Shown here: positions 49,963 to 59,474 of the stretch, piece after piece
How the letters are laid out: every line of letters starts with the position of its first letter
How positions within the stretch are numbered: position 1 is the first letter of the stretch
NCBI RefSeq assembly: GCF_018598585.1
Contig: NZ_JAHESD010000009.1
Span: 1 to 64,000 of the forward strand
Source of the DNA: Chryseosolibacter indicum
Lineage (GTDB): Bacteria; Bacteroidota; Bacteroidia; Cytophagales; Cyclobacteriaceae
DNA: 64,000 bases
Direction of reading: 5' to 3'
Notes under the pieces: model-generated
The model's input: only the letters and a program-made list of their open reading frames with translations
What the model was told of the DNA's origin: nothing
The model's database searches: none
Position numbers and translations under genes: made by a program

Positions 49963-50715
49963 TTACACCTTTACATTCAACTCGAGCATTAATCCAAGAT
50001 GGTCTGAAAGTCTTGCATTGCTATTCTGAGGATGAGAAATGATTTCTACCTTATTCAATTCTTTTGCAAGTTCTGATGAAATCCAGAAGTAATCGATGCG
50101 GATCGATGGTTTATCGGATTCGAAAGTAAATCCCTCCTTATCTCCATTTGCCTGTTGCCATGCATCTATCATACCTGCCTGTTTGAAGGGCACAAAGGCC
50201 GTGCTGTCAGATAATGTATTTAAATCTCCTGCTAACAAAGAAGGAGCGTTATCTTTTTGCATAAACTGTAATGCTTCCTCAACATTTTTAGTAGCCTGTT
50301 CATGTACCCATGAAAAGTGTGCGTTATAAAAGTTAAAAGTTCCGTTAGGTCTCTTAAACGTAGCCTTCAACAGCGCTCTCTTATTTGTATCATCAAAGCC
50401 TTGTAACAGGCTTAAGTTCTGAAAGCTTTTATCAAGCATATGAAACTTTGAGATAATCGCACTGCCCTGTTGCAAACCTTCAGATGTTGTTTGAGCCTCT
50501 TGAAAATAGTGTGACTGAAAACCGCTCAGCTCTTCACATATCTGAAATGCCTGGTCTTTTCCATCATACAATTTTGCATCTTTTGCTACCGCCTGGAAAG
50601 CGACAATATGCGGATCAGTTTTTTGAAGTTGATCAATGATAAGTTTTTTTCTGGTTTCCCAGGGGCCGTGTTTATCCACGTAGTAGTTTAGGTTCAAAGT
50701 AACGATTCGGAGCAT
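49963..50715 (-). CDS. Endonuclease/exonuclease/phosphatase family protein
   Basis: A 250-residue EEP-fold enzyme: RIVTLNLNYY (metal Asn), IVAFQAV (in place of the usual QE), FNFYNAHFSW, LLAGDLNTLSD (Asp-x-Asn) and ARLSDHLGLMLEL (Asp-His). The metal-site Glu of the QE motif is replaced by Ala, which may lower or change activity. There is no signal peptide. Possible roles are phosphodiesterase, sphingomyelinase-like enzyme or nuclease. It is convergent with the VOC gene. Confidence 0.85.
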   Translation of the reverse strand: MLRIVTLNLNYYVDKHGPWETRKKLIIDQLQKTDPHIVAFQAVAKDAKLYDGKDQAFQICEELSGFQSHYFQEAQTTSEGLQQGSAIISKFHMLDKSFQNLSLLQGFDDTNKRALLKATFKRPNGTFNFYNAHFSWVHEQATKNVEEALQFMQKDNAPSLLAGDLNTLSDSTAFVPFKQAGMIDAWQQANGDKEGFTFESDKPSIRIDYFWISSELAKELNKVEIISHPQNSNARLSDHLGLMLELNVKV

Positions 50716-50935
50716 TTCGGTAAGTTTAAATCAGGTAGCGATTTTAAAAATTCTGTGCCTCTTGTGCATTACCAGGTCCTCCTCTAAAGAGAACACATTT
50801 CTTCGACGTGGCATCTAAAAAATGCAATTAGTTCCCCATTTGCTATCCTTTTTATTCTGAACAAATCCTTTTACAGGCGGCATTACTTTTTTACGCTTCT
50901 ATTCACCTGTTTTTATTCCCATTCCAAAAACTACG

Positions 50936-52063
50936 ATGAATTATCCGGGGTACGTAAAAGATGTGAAGAAGATTGCTGTCCTGAGAGCTAACGCCCTCGG
51001 TGATTTCGTTGTAACACTTCCCGCGCTTCATGCACTTCGCGCAACTTACCCATATGCGGAAATCGTCCTCCTCGGAAAACCATGGCATCAGGAGTTCCTT
51101 GTTAGAGGCAGAACACCAATAGATAGGGTAATCATTGTACCTGTAAAAAAGGGAATCCGAAACGAGGAAGATCGCGCTGAAGATACGAATGATGTAAAAG
51201 CCTTCTTTGAGAGGATGCGTAAAGAGCAGTTCGACATAGCCATTAGCTTTCAGGGATATGGTATTTCTGCTAACCCCTTTCTTAAACAATTGGGAGCAAA
51301 GCTCACGGTAGGCTCATGGACAAAGGAAGCAGAGCGGGTTGATCGTTTTATCCAATACTACTACTATCAGCCGGAAGTACTGCGATATCTCGAAATTGTA
51401 AAACTGATTGGCGCTGTTACACATGAAACAGAGCCACGACTCTCTGTGCTTGAGTCTGACAAAAATGAGATACGGGAGATTATGAGCTATCTGGGAGGTA
51501 AGCCTTATGTGCTCATCAACCCTGTAGCAAATGATAACAGAAGGATGTGGCCCTGGGAAAACTATATCAGGCTGGCCGATTCGCTCCGTCAGGATGGTAT
51601 TGAAGTACTATTTACAGGATCTGAAGCCGACCGCATGATAGCAGATACAATCATCAATGGCATGCAGCACCAAGCCATTAATGCCTGCGGCGTAAGCATA
51701 GGAGGTCTCGCTGCGCTCGCCTCTTCAGCTTCACTGATGGTATCGCCTGACACAGGGCCCCTACATGTAGCGCAAGCTGTACAGTGTCCCACGGTAGGAA
51801 TATACTGGGCTCCTAATGCTATTAACTGGGCACCTCTTAACCGAAGAATTCACAGGCCTGTGATTAGCTGGAAAATGGAATGCCCTTATTGTGGTATCAT
51901 TCCTAATGATCCTTATCCCTTTGAGCCATCATCTACAACGTGCAGGCATGAGATATCATTCGTGAGAGATATAACTGTTGATCAAGTTTACAGGGCAGCG
52001 GAAGAATTGTTACAAACATCGATGGATAAAAAAGTGAGGCAGAAGGAATTTGTATATCATTAA
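50936..52063 (+). CDS. Glycosyltransferase family 9 (heptosyltransferase-like)
   Basis: A 375-residue GT-B protein. The N-terminal motif VLRANALGDFVVTLPALHAL is the GT9 signature, and the C-terminal donor-binding motif is SPDTGPLHVAQAV. A four-Cys cluster near the C-terminus (CPYCG, then C in TTCRHE) may bind zinc. It transfers heptose or a related sugar to an LPS-core-like acceptor in the cytoplasm. A second glycosyltransferase gene follows 12 nt later, an SDR 7 nt after that. Confidence 0.9.
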   Translation: MNYPGYVKDVKKIAVLRANALGDFVVTLPALHALRATYPYAEIVLLGKPWHQEFLVRGRTPIDRVIIVPVKKGIRNEEDRAEDTNDVKAFFERMRKEQFDIAISFQGYGISANPFLKQLGAKLTVGSWTKEAERVDRFIQYYYYQPEVLRYLEIVKLIGAVTHETEPRLSVLESDKNEIREIMSYLGGKPYVLINPVANDNRRMWPWENYIRLADSLRQDGIEVLFTGSEADRMIADTIINGMQHQAINACGVSIGGLAALASSASLMVSPDTGPLHVAQAVQCPTVGIYWAPNAINWAPLNRRIHRPVISWKMECPYCGIIPNDPYPFEPSSTTCRHEISFVRDITVDQVYRAAEELLQTSMDKKVRQKEFVYH

Positions 52064-52075
52064 TGAAACAACAAC

Positions 52076-53080
52076 ATGACTGAGAGAAGTAATCTGAGAG
52101 TTTTAACATGGCACATACACGGTAGTTATTTATATTACCTTACACAAACCCCCTGTACGTTTTATCTTCCTCACAAAAACAGTAAGGAAGAAGGATATGG
52201 GGCAAGAACACCGAGCTTTCCATGGGGTGATAATGTGATAAGCGTGCCTGCTGAGGAAGTAAAGAATCTTGAATTTGATGTTATACTCTTCCAATCAAAA
52301 AAGAACTATACGCACGACCAGTATGAAATTTTAAGTGATAAGCAACGTGCTCTTCCTAAGATATATCTCGAGCATGATCCTCCACGTGAGGTACCAACAG
52401 ACACCAAACATGTGGTAGACGATCCAAATACCTTACTTGCTCACGTTACACACTTCAACAGACTAATGTGGGATAATAATAGTTCTCCGACAACAGTGAT
52501 TGAGCATGGCGTGGTTGACCCCGGGTATTTATATAAAGGTACACTTGATAAAGGTATCGTGGTTATCAACGGTATCGTTAAGCGAGGAAGACGTCTCGGA
52601 TTAGACGTATTTAAAAAAGTAAGAGAAGAAATTCCGTTGGACATTGTAGGAATGGGTTCAGAAGAAGTTGGAGGACTAGGGGATATTAACAACAGGAAGC
52701 TTCCCGAACTAATTTCTCAATACAGGTTTTTCTTTAATCCAATCCGTTATACCAGTCTCGGGCTTTCCGTTTGTGAAGCGATGATGGCTGGCCTGCCCAT
52801 TGTCGGATTGGCTACAACCGAGATGTCTATAACAGTAACCAATGGCCAATCGGGGTATATATCAACTGATGTTGATTTTCTTATCGAGAAGATGAAGATG
52901 TTGCTTAATAATCCTGACAAGGCACAAACACTTTCGCAGGGTGCAAGAGAAACAGCACTCCAGAAATTCAACATGAAGCGTTTTACTAATGACTGGCTTA
53001 AGATTTTCCACCAGGTAGTTAACAAAACGTATGTAAACAATAACATAACAGAAAGTATTTACAGCGAATCTGAACCATAA
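52076..53080 (+). CDS. Glycosyltransferase family 4-like protein
   Basis: A 334-residue GT-B enzyme. The N-terminal half is short (LRVLTWHIHGSYLYYLTQTP, then FDVILFQSKKNYTHDQYE). The donor-binding half carries FFFNPIRYTSLGLSVCEAMM with the two Glu-containing E-x7-E-like positions, and AGLPIVGLATTEM. It is tightly spaced in an operon between GT9 and an SDR gene. Confidence 0.86.
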   Translation: MTERSNLRVLTWHIHGSYLYYLTQTPCTFYLPHKNSKEEGYGARTPSFPWGDNVISVPAEEVKNLEFDVILFQSKKNYTHDQYEILSDKQRALPKIYLEHDPPREVPTDTKHVVDDPNTLLAHVTHFNRLMWDNNSSPTTVIEHGVVDPGYLYKGTLDKGIVVINGIVKRGRRLGLDVFKKVREEIPLDIVGMGSEEVGGLGDINNRKLPELISQYRFFFNPIRYTSLGLSVCEAMMAGLPIVGLATTEMSITVTNGQSGYISTDVDFLIEKMKMLLNNPDKAQTLSQGARETALQKFNMKRFTNDWLKIFHQVVNKTYVNNNITESIYSESEP

Positions 53081-53087
53081 ATAAATT

Positions 53088-53822
53088 ATGAAACAATTAA
53101 ATACAATTGAAGGAAAAGTAATACTCGTAACAGGAGCTGCCCGGGGCCTAGGCGCAGCTATATGTCGCATTTTGTCTGAAGATGGCGCTATTATGATTGC
53201 CACAGACGTAAATGCATCTTTGCTGGAAAAGACTGTTAACGAAATTACTTCTCAGGGCAAGAAGGCTTATGGCTATACTTTAAACGTTACTGATGAAAAT
53301 AATGTAGAGGAAACAGTTAAGAAGATAGTGAACGACCACGGCAAAATTGATGTAATTGTTAACAATGCCGGTGTTGACTATACAAAATCAATTGAAGAGT
53401 TATCGTATAAAGAATGGAGGCAGGTAATAGATGTTAACCTTACAGGACCATTCATTGTAACCAAAGCTGTTTATCCGTACATGAAGAAAAATGGTAGTGG
53501 CCATATTATTAACATAACTTCGACGGCTTCAAAAAGAGCGTGGCCAAATGCTTCCGCATATCATGCAAGTAAGTGGGGTCTTTCAGGCTTCAGCCATGCT
53601 ATTCACTCAGAAGCGAGAAAAGATAAAATTAAAGTAACAGCACTTGTTGCCGGTGGTATGCAAACTCCGTTCTTATTAGATCGCTTCCCTGACATTGATC
53701 TGAACCTGCTGCAGAACCCCGAAAACGTAGCTGAATCAATACGTTATGTATTAACTCAACCAAACGGCAGCGTAATTCCAGAGCTTATGGTTATACCAAT
53801 GACAGAAACATCATGGCCTTAA
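53088..53822 (+). CDS. SDR family oxidoreductase in a glycan cluster
   Basis: A 244-residue short-chain dehydrogenase: VTGAARGLGAAICRIL, NNAGVDYTKS, catalytic ITSTASK and YHASKWG. After the core it has MQTPFLLDRFPDIDLNLLQN. Position between glycosyltransferase genes suggests it oxidises or reduces a sugar intermediate (inference), although a general SDR role is possible. A strong 18-bp terminator ends the operon. Confidence 0.9.
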   Translation: MKQLNTIEGKVILVTGAARGLGAAICRILSEDGAIMIATDVNASLLEKTVNEITSQGKKAYGYTLNVTDENNVEETVKKIVNDHGKIDVIVNNAGVDYTKSIEELSYKEWRQVIDVNLTGPFIVTKAVYPYMKKNGSGHIINITSTASKRAWPNASAYHASKWGLSGFSHAIHSEARKDKIKVTALVAGGMQTPFLLDRFPDIDLNLLQNPENVAESIRYVLTQPNGSVIPELMVIPMTETSWP

Positions 53823-53854
53823 TCGGCTAGAGAATTAATTGCTCAATTTCTAGC

Positions 53855-53900
53855 ATCAGGCCTGTAATAATCTTCGGATTGTTACAGGCCTGATTTTTTC
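53855..53900 (+). terminator. Strong intrinsic terminator (18-bp stem, TTCG tetraloop)
   Basis: Arms 53855-53872 and 53877-53894 with a single G-T pair, loop TTCG, then a six-T run. It ends the GT9-GT4-SDR unit. Confidence 0.95.
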
Positions 53901-53939
53901 TATACACCTCTGTCCATATAAGACTACTTACTAAACGAT

Positions 53940-54740
53940 ATGAAATCTATTCATATACTTATACCTACTTATAAAAGATTAAAAGCACTAGCAGTAACGT
54001 TAACCAGCTTGTGTTATCAAAAAGAAAACGATTTCGATATTATTGTGTCAGATCAATCCCCTGATGACGAAATCTATAAAGACAATTCGGTACAAACAGC
54101 AATTAGGCTTTTAGAACTGAGAGGAGTAAAAACAAGCATTCTTAAAAATCTACCTCCTCGCGGCATGGCACAGCAACGGCAATTTTTACTTGATCAATCC
54201 GCTGCACCTTATGTTCTCTTTCTCGATGACGACTTAATTCTTGAACCTTATGTAGTACAGGTAATGAAAGAGACAATAGAAAGAGAAGGCTGCGGATTTG
54301 TAGGCTCTGCCGTGATTGGATTAAGTTATCTCAATGTAGTTCGTCCGCACGAACAACACATTGAACTTTGGGATAAAGTTCAACCGGAAGATGTTCTGCC
54401 GGGCACTAGTGAATGGCAACGCTACAAATTACATAATGCTGCTAATGTATATCACGTACAACAAAATTTAAAAGCTGATCCGTCCACACCAATCAGCTAC
54501 AAGGTAGCCTGGGTTGGAGGTTGTGTTATGTACGATGCGCAAAAGCTTGCTGATGTAGGTGGATTTAATTTCTGGGAGAAACTTCCGGAACGTCACTGTG
54601 GTGAAGATGTCCTTGCTCAATTAAGGGTAATGAAGAAACATGGTGGATGTGGTATACTGCCTACAGGGGTATACCACCAGGAATTGGAGACTACCGTTCC
54701 TGACAGAACAATAAATGCTCCTGAAGTCCTTGCTATTTAA
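53940..54740 (+). CDS. Glycosyltransferase family 2
   Basis: A 266-residue GT-A enzyme: IHILIPTYKRLKALAVTLTS, the metal-binding LFLDDDLILEP near residue 97, and GGCVMYDAQKLADVGGFNFW with the acceptor-side HCGEDVLAQLRVM. All catalytic positions appear present. It follows the SDR after a terminator and so has its own promoter, but it is probably functionally linked to the preceding glycan genes. Confidence 0.88.
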   Translation: MKSIHILIPTYKRLKALAVTLTSLCYQKENDFDIIVSDQSPDDEIYKDNSVQTAIRLLELRGVKTSILKNLPPRGMAQQRQFLLDQSAAPYVLFLDDDLILEPYVVQVMKETIEREGCGFVGSAVIGLSYLNVVRPHEQHIELWDKVQPEDVLPGTSEWQRYKLHNAANVYHVQQNLKADPSTPISYKVAWVGGCVMYDAQKLADVGGFNFWEKLPERHCGEDVLAQLRVMKKHGGCGILPTGVYHQELETTVPDRTINAPEVLAI

Positions 54741-55139
54741 GCAAGACGAAAAATAGGTAGCAAAAGAGAGTGATACGAGACATAGCTTGCCATTTACTAA
54801 ATGGCAACAACTACTCTTTTATCTCTCACTTTACATACATGTATTTACCTCCCTTATATAACAAGTTTCTTTATTTACTTCGATTTACACATTACCAGTT
54901 GTTCTTGATACATCCATCTTGATAAAATACGTCCTGGCGCGCAGCAAGACTGTTGACAATTTTAGAAAGAACAATTCTTATTCAACGATGTTACTAAACA
55001 TATAAAGAAATAAGTAATACACCTGAATGGAATGATAATTTCAGTAAGGGTGATTCTTTACATGGTTATAGCAATTACAATTGGACATAGTAAAACTGCA
55101 AGGCAACAATAAATCATTAGAAACAAAATAAGGAAATGT
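54741..55139. other. 399-bp intergenic region before the AKR-ALDH pair
   Basis: It has a short perfect hairpin TTGCCATTTA-C-TAAATGGCAA near 54790-54810 without a T-run, and AAGAACAATTCTT near 54967. No RNA gene or ORF is supported. Confidence 0.45.
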
Positions 55140-56006
55140 ATGAAAGCAACTTTCGAAAAAACTTTTACGATCGGCAATGATCTTACTGTAAACAGAATGG
55201 GTTATGGCGCAATGCGTATAACCGGCGATGGTATCTGGGGTCCTCCAAAAGATCGCGAGGAAGCAATAAGAGTCTTAAAGCGAGCAGTAGAACTAGGTAT
55301 TAACTTTATTGATACTGCAGATAGCTATGGTCCGCATATATCAGAAGAGCTGATAGCTGAAGCGTTACACCCTTACACGAAGGGTCTTATAATTGCTACC
55401 AAAGGAGGCCTTACACGTACAGGTCCTAACCAGTGGCCAATTAACTCACATCCTGATCATCTTACCAAGGCATTAGAAGGAAGTCTTAAACGTTTAAAGC
55501 TTGACAAAATAGATTTGTATCAACTGCACCGGGTAGATCCAAAGGTGCCGTTTGAAGACACAATGAACTTTTTAAAACAGGCTCAGCAAAATGGACTAAT
55601 AAAACACATTGGCCTTTCTGAAGTAAGTGTTGAAGAAGTTAAAAAGGCACAGGACTTCGTAGAAATTGTATCGGTTCAAAACATGTATAGTGTAGATAAC
55701 AGAAAGTGGGAATCAGTACTTGAATATTGTGAGGATAACAACATGGCCTTCATACCATGGTACCCACTCAATGCAGGTAACGTAAAAGCACTAGAGAAAC
55801 TTGGAAAAATAGCGCAGAAGCATAATGCAACTGCCCATCAGGTGGCCTTAAGCTGGCTATTACATCACTCTCCCAATATCCTATTGATTCCGGGCACATC
55901 CAGCGTAAAGCATCTTGAAGAGAATTTTAAAGCAAAAGACATTTCCCTCTCTGAGGAGGATATTGTAGAACTTGAAGAATTACAAACCACTGAAATAACA
56001 AAATAG
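55140..56006 (+). CDS. Aldo/keto reductase
   Basis: A 288-residue TIM-barrel enzyme. The catalytic tetrad is visible: NFIDTADSYG (Asp, Tyr), LIIATKGG (Lys) and YQLHRVDP (His). NADPH is expected from the C-terminal LIPGTSSVKHLEENF motif. It reduces aldehydes or ketones. The aldehyde dehydrogenase gene begins 2 nt after its stop, so both are co-translated and may act on the same aldehydes. Confidence 0.92.
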   Translation: MKATFEKTFTIGNDLTVNRMGYGAMRITGDGIWGPPKDREEAIRVLKRAVELGINFIDTADSYGPHISEELIAEALHPYTKGLIIATKGGLTRTGPNQWPINSHPDHLTKALEGSLKRLKLDKIDLYQLHRVDPKVPFEDTMNFLKQAQQNGLIKHIGLSEVSVEEVKKAQDFVEIVSVQNMYSVDNRKWESVLEYCEDNNMAFIPWYPLNAGNVKALEKLGKIAQKHNATAHQVALSWLLHHSPNILLIPGTSSVKHLEENFKAKDISLSEEDIVELEELQTTEITK

Positions 56007-56008
56007 TT

Positions 56009-57493
56009 ATGGTAGCAAGCGAAGTTAGAAACGATGTGGCCCTATACGACAACCTGAACAAACAGTTTATCGATGGTCAATGGATAGATGGGAGCGAAGA
56101 TGATCAACTGGAAGTGCATAATCCTTTTGATAACTCAGTGATAGCTACTTTTAAAAGCGTAGGCAAAAAAGATGTAGATAACGCTTTTCAGGTAGCCAAA
56201 GAAAGGCAAAGAAAATGGGCCGACGAACTACCTACAACAAAGCGTGATATACTGATAAAGGCAGCACAAATTCTGATGCAAAGGAAAGATGAAGCCGTAG
56301 ACTGGCTCATCAAAGAAGTAGGAAGCACTTATGTAAAAGCTAATGTTGAAGTAACACAAACATACAACATGCTACTCGAAGCTTCCTCCTATCCTACCCG
56401 ATTGAACGGCTTAATTATCCCTTCTCTAACACCAGGAAAAGAAAGCTATGTATTTCGTAAGCCCTTAGGTGTAATAGCGGTAATAAGCCCATGGAATTTT
56501 CCGATGTATCTTTCCATGCGTTCCATTGCACCAGCGATCGCCTGTGGCAACACGGTTGTAGTAAAACCAGCTTCTCAATCACCGGTAACCGGAGGTACAT
56601 TTATGGCGAAAGTATTGGAGGAAGCAGGGCTACCCCCGGGTGTATTAAATATTGTTACAGGTAGATCGAGCGTTATCGGAGACTATTTTACAGGTCACCC
56701 TGTTTCTAAACTCGTCTCCTTTACAGGTTCAACGCCTGTGGGCAAAAATATAGGGAAGATTGGTGGAGAAGGCCTTAAGAAATTAGCGCTTGAACTTGGT
56801 GGAAACAATCCATTTATCATTCTTGATGACGCCAATGTAGATCTTGCTGTCAAAGCAGCAATCTTTGGAAGATTTATGCACCAGGCTGAAATATGCATGT
56901 CTACCAACCGCATTCTTATTCATAAAAATATATTTGAAGAATTTAAGGAGAAGTTTATTGCCAAGGCATCGTCACTCAAGTATGGTGATCCAAGAAATGA
57001 AGACATTGCCATAGGACCGCTCATTGACAACAAAGCAGTGAAACGCGTGCTTGATCTTATTGACCGTTCTGTGAAAGCAGGAGCTAAATTGGAAATTGGA
57101 GGAAAGGCACAAGGTAATGTACTCCAGCCAACAATTCTTTCTAACGTAACGAAAGACACACCAATCTTCAAGGAAGAAGTATTTGGCCCTGCTGTAGGAT
57201 TGATATCTTTCAGCAACGACGATGAGGCTATTGAACTTGCCAACGCAACAGAATTTGGACTGAGCGGTGCACTGCATACAACAAATCTTCAACGCGGAAT
57301 AAGGGTAGCGCGTGAAGTAGAAACAGGAATGATCCATATTAATGACCAATCAGTAAACGACGAACCAAACACACCGTTTGGAGGTGAAAAACAATCAGGT
57401 GTTGGACGTTTCGGCAATGATTTCATCATAGAAGAAATGACCACCGTTCAATGGGTAAGTGTTCAAATGACACCGCGAAACTACCCGATCTAA
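56009..57493 (+). CDS. Aldehyde dehydrogenase family protein
   Basis: A 494-residue NAD(P)-dependent ALDH. Motifs: VISPWNFPMYL (cofactor), LALELGGNNPFIIL (general base Glu), and a catalytic Cys in HQAEICMSTNR. EEVFGPAVGL and GFGGEKQSGVG-type C-terminal residues (FGGEKQSGVGRFG) follow. It oxidises aldehydes to acids. Together with the AKR it could clear reactive aldehydes or feed sugar metabolism. A terminator hairpin lies just behind it. Confidence 0.93.
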   Translation: MVASEVRNDVALYDNLNKQFIDGQWIDGSEDDQLEVHNPFDNSVIATFKSVGKKDVDNAFQVAKERQRKWADELPTTKRDILIKAAQILMQRKDEAVDWLIKEVGSTYVKANVEVTQTYNMLLEASSYPTRLNGLIIPSLTPGKESYVFRKPLGVIAVISPWNFPMYLSMRSIAPAIACGNTVVVKPASQSPVTGGTFMAKVLEEAGLPPGVLNIVTGRSSVIGDYFTGHPVSKLVSFTGSTPVGKNIGKIGGEGLKKLALELGGNNPFIILDDANVDLAVKAAIFGRFMHQAEICMSTNRILIHKNIFEEFKEKFIAKASSLKYGDPRNEDIAIGPLIDNKAVKRVLDLIDRSVKAGAKLEIGGKAQGNVLQPTILSNVTKDTPIFKEEVFGPAVGLISFSNDDEAIELANATEFGLSGALHTTNLQRGIRVAREVETGMIHINDQSVNDEPNTPFGGEKQSGVGRFGNDFIIEEMTTVQWVSVQMTPRNYPI

Positions 57494-57513
57494 CGGAAAG
57501 AATTCAATTATGG

Positions 57514-57559
57514 AAAGCAGTAAGAGCGAGATTCTATTCTCACTTCTTACTGCTTTTTT
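57514..57559 (+). terminator. Terminator of the AKR-ALDH operon
   Basis: 12-bp perfect stem (57514-57525 and 57545-57556) followed by TTT; the right arm continues into the T-run. It lies inside the longer reading frame of alkB and shows that the true alkB start is further down. Confidence 0.85.
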
Positions 57560-57584
57560 GTATCATTGTTTTCTAAGCATCACC

Positions 57585-58166
57585 ATGGACACGTTATTCC
57601 CTATAAATCCCGTTACACCTGAAGGTTTTTCATACATACCTGAGTTTTTATCAATGGCAGAAGAAGAAAAACTTCTTCATGAAATAAAGGAAGTACAGTT
57701 ACACACCTTTCAGTTCCAAGGGTATGAAGCAAAAAGAAAGGTAAAGAGCTTTGGCTACGATTATAACTTCAATCAAAGGTCTATTACCAAGGGAGAACCT
57801 ATTCCAGAGGGATTTGACTTCCTCCTACAAAAAATATCCGACAAGTTAAATATCGACAAAGAACGTTTTGCTGAACTCCTGGTCACAGAATATCCAGTAG
57901 GTTCAGTAATTAACTGGCACCGTGATGCACCACCTTTTGAACTCATTGCAGGTATTTCGCTTTCATCAGACTGCACTTTTCGCCTACGTCCTTATGACAA
58001 AGAAAAGCAAGGAAGAAAATCAATTATCTCACTTCCTGTAAAGAGGCGCTCTTTATACGTTATTGATGGGGCATCACGGAGTGAGTGGGAGCACAGTATT
58101 ACCCCCGTTAAAGCCGTTCGATATTCAATTACCCTTCGTACGTTAAGAAATGATGCACAGCATTGA
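57585..58166 (+). CDS. alkB: AlkB-type 2-oxoglutarate/Fe(II) dioxygenase
   Basis: I use the ATG at 57585 (MDTLFPINPVTPEGFSYIPE, 193 residues), since the open frame from 57510 runs through a terminator. The Fe(II) ligands are NWHRDAPPF (HxD) and the distal His in SEWEHS, and the 2-oxoglutarate anchor is RYSITLR (Arg-x5-Arg). The N-terminus resembles bacterial AlkB homologues that directly remove alkyl groups from N1-methyladenine and N3-methylcytosine. It is monocistronic and close to stress-protease genes. Confidence 0.88.
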   Translation: MDTLFPINPVTPEGFSYIPEFLSMAEEEKLLHEIKEVQLHTFQFQGYEAKRKVKSFGYDYNFNQRSITKGEPIPEGFDFLLQKISDKLNIDKERFAELLVTEYPVGSVINWHRDAPPFELIAGISLSSDCTFRLRPYDKEKQGRKSIISLPVKRRSLYVIDGASRSEWEHSITPVKAVRYSITLRTLRNDAQH

Positions 58167-58249
58167 TAAGAATAAGGTATTCTTAAACAACATCTACTTA
58201 GAGGGCATAGAATTATAGCATGAAGCCTTAGAATCTTAATCTATAATCT

Positions 58250-59431
58250 ATGAAAATATTGGGACAACTCCTTATCGCTTTAGTTGGTGGCATAGTCGCC
58301 ATCTTTCTCTATAAGAGTTTTGAAAAAGACGATACGTCTGCATCAAACACTATCGTTAATCCATTAGCAAAGCGCACATCATATACTGGTTCATCCGCAG
58401 CAGACTCGATCAACAATGTGTTTAGCGTTGGTTTTGGAGAAGCTGCAGAAACAACACTAAAGCAAGTAGTGCATATTCGCTCTCGCATTGCAGCCCGAGC
58501 ACAGCGAAATCCATTTTACGACTTTTTCGGCGACGAATTCTGGCAGCAACAGTATAAAAATCGTGAATGGCAGGAAGAGCAGTTACAGGAAGCTTCTGGC
58601 TCAGGTGTTATTGTATCTAACGATGGATATATCGTCACCAACAATCACGTTATTGATAATGCGCAGGAAGTAATTGTCTCACTTTCCAGTGGTCGAGATT
58701 ACAAAGCAAAAGTTGTGGGTGCTGATCCTTCAACAGACCTTGCTGTTTTGAAAATTGATGAAAGTAATTTACCGGTAGCAAAGCTGGCCAACTCGGATGA
58801 AGTAAGAGTTGGTGATTGGGTGCTAGCTGTAGGAAATCCATTTAACCTGGCCTCTACTGTAACAGCAGGCATAGTAAGTGCAAAAGCACGTAACATTCAT
58901 ATTTTAAGTGACAACTCTGCAATAGAGTCGTTCATACAAACTGATGCTGCAGTTAACCCAGGCAATAGTGGCGGCGCACTCGTAAACCTAAGAGGAGAAC
59001 TTGTTGGCATTAATACTGCCATTGCCACGCCTACCGGAACATTTGCCGGCTATGCCTTCGCTGTTCCCAGCAACATCGTAAAGCGCGTAATGGACGATCT
59101 CATCAAACATGGAGAGGTACAACGAGGATACCTAGGTGTTGTGATACAAGATTTAAACGGACAACTTGCTAAAGAAATGGGACTTGATATCTCTCAAGGT
59201 GTTGTAGTAGCAAACCTGGCACGCAACGGAGCCGCGCAGAAAGCAGGTATCAAAATAAAAGATGTAATTTCAGAAATTAACGGAACAGCAATACAAAGTA
59301 CACCCCAGCTTATGGAGATCGTTGCAAGCCACAAACCCGGTGATGTATTGAATGTGACTGTACAAAGAGAAGGAAAGAAAAAAGAAGTTTCTGTAAAGCT
59401 ACAAGAAGCAAAAGAGCTGGTGAATTCATAA
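58250..59431 (+). CDS. HtrA/DegP-like periplasmic serine protease
   Basis: A 393-residue protein with an N-terminal membrane anchor or signal (ILGQLLIALVGGIVAIFLY). The catalytic triad is His in TNNHVID (~132), Asp in DPSTDLAVLK (~162) and Ser in NPGNSGG (~239). One PDZ domain follows (~280-385: GYLGVVIQDLNG, GAAQKAGIKIKDVISEINGT). One PDZ domain suggests a DegS-like or short DegQ-like enzyme. It degrades misfolded envelope proteins. Its stop codon lies in a terminator hairpin. Confidence 0.92.
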   Translation: MKILGQLLIALVGGIVAIFLYKSFEKDDTSASNTIVNPLAKRTSYTGSSAADSINNVFSVGFGEAAETTLKQVVHIRSRIAARAQRNPFYDFFGDEFWQQQYKNREWQEEQLQEASGSGVIVSNDGYIVTNNHVIDNAQEVIVSLSSGRDYKAKVVGADPSTDLAVLKIDESNLPVAKLANSDEVRVGDWVLAVGNPFNLASTVTAGIVSAKARNIHILSDNSAIESFIQTDAAVNPGNSGGALVNLRGELVGINTAIATPTGTFAGYAFAVPSNIVKRVMDDLIKHGEVQRGYLGVVIQDLNGQLAKEMGLDISQGVVVANLARNGAAQKAGIKIKDVISEINGTAIQSTPQLMEIVASHKPGDVLNVTVQREGKKKEVSVKLQEAKELVNS

Positions 59432-59448
59432 TCACCAGCTCCTCGTTT
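59414..59448 (+). terminator. Terminator overlapping the htrA stop
   Basis: 10-bp perfect stem GAGCTGGTGA (59414-59423) and TCACCAGCTC (59432-59441) with the stop codon in the loop; T-rich tail CTCGTTTTC. Confidence 0.75.
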
Positions 59449-59474
59449 TCCTATTCACTTAAATCAATACTATT

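Noticed and set aside
52862-53203. 113-codon minus-strand frame spanning two genes
   Set aside because: It covers the end of the GT4-like gene and the start of the SDR, both well supported on the plus strand.
56972-57349. 125-codon minus-strand frame
   Set aside because: It lies fully opposite the conserved C-terminal half of the aldehyde dehydrogenase.
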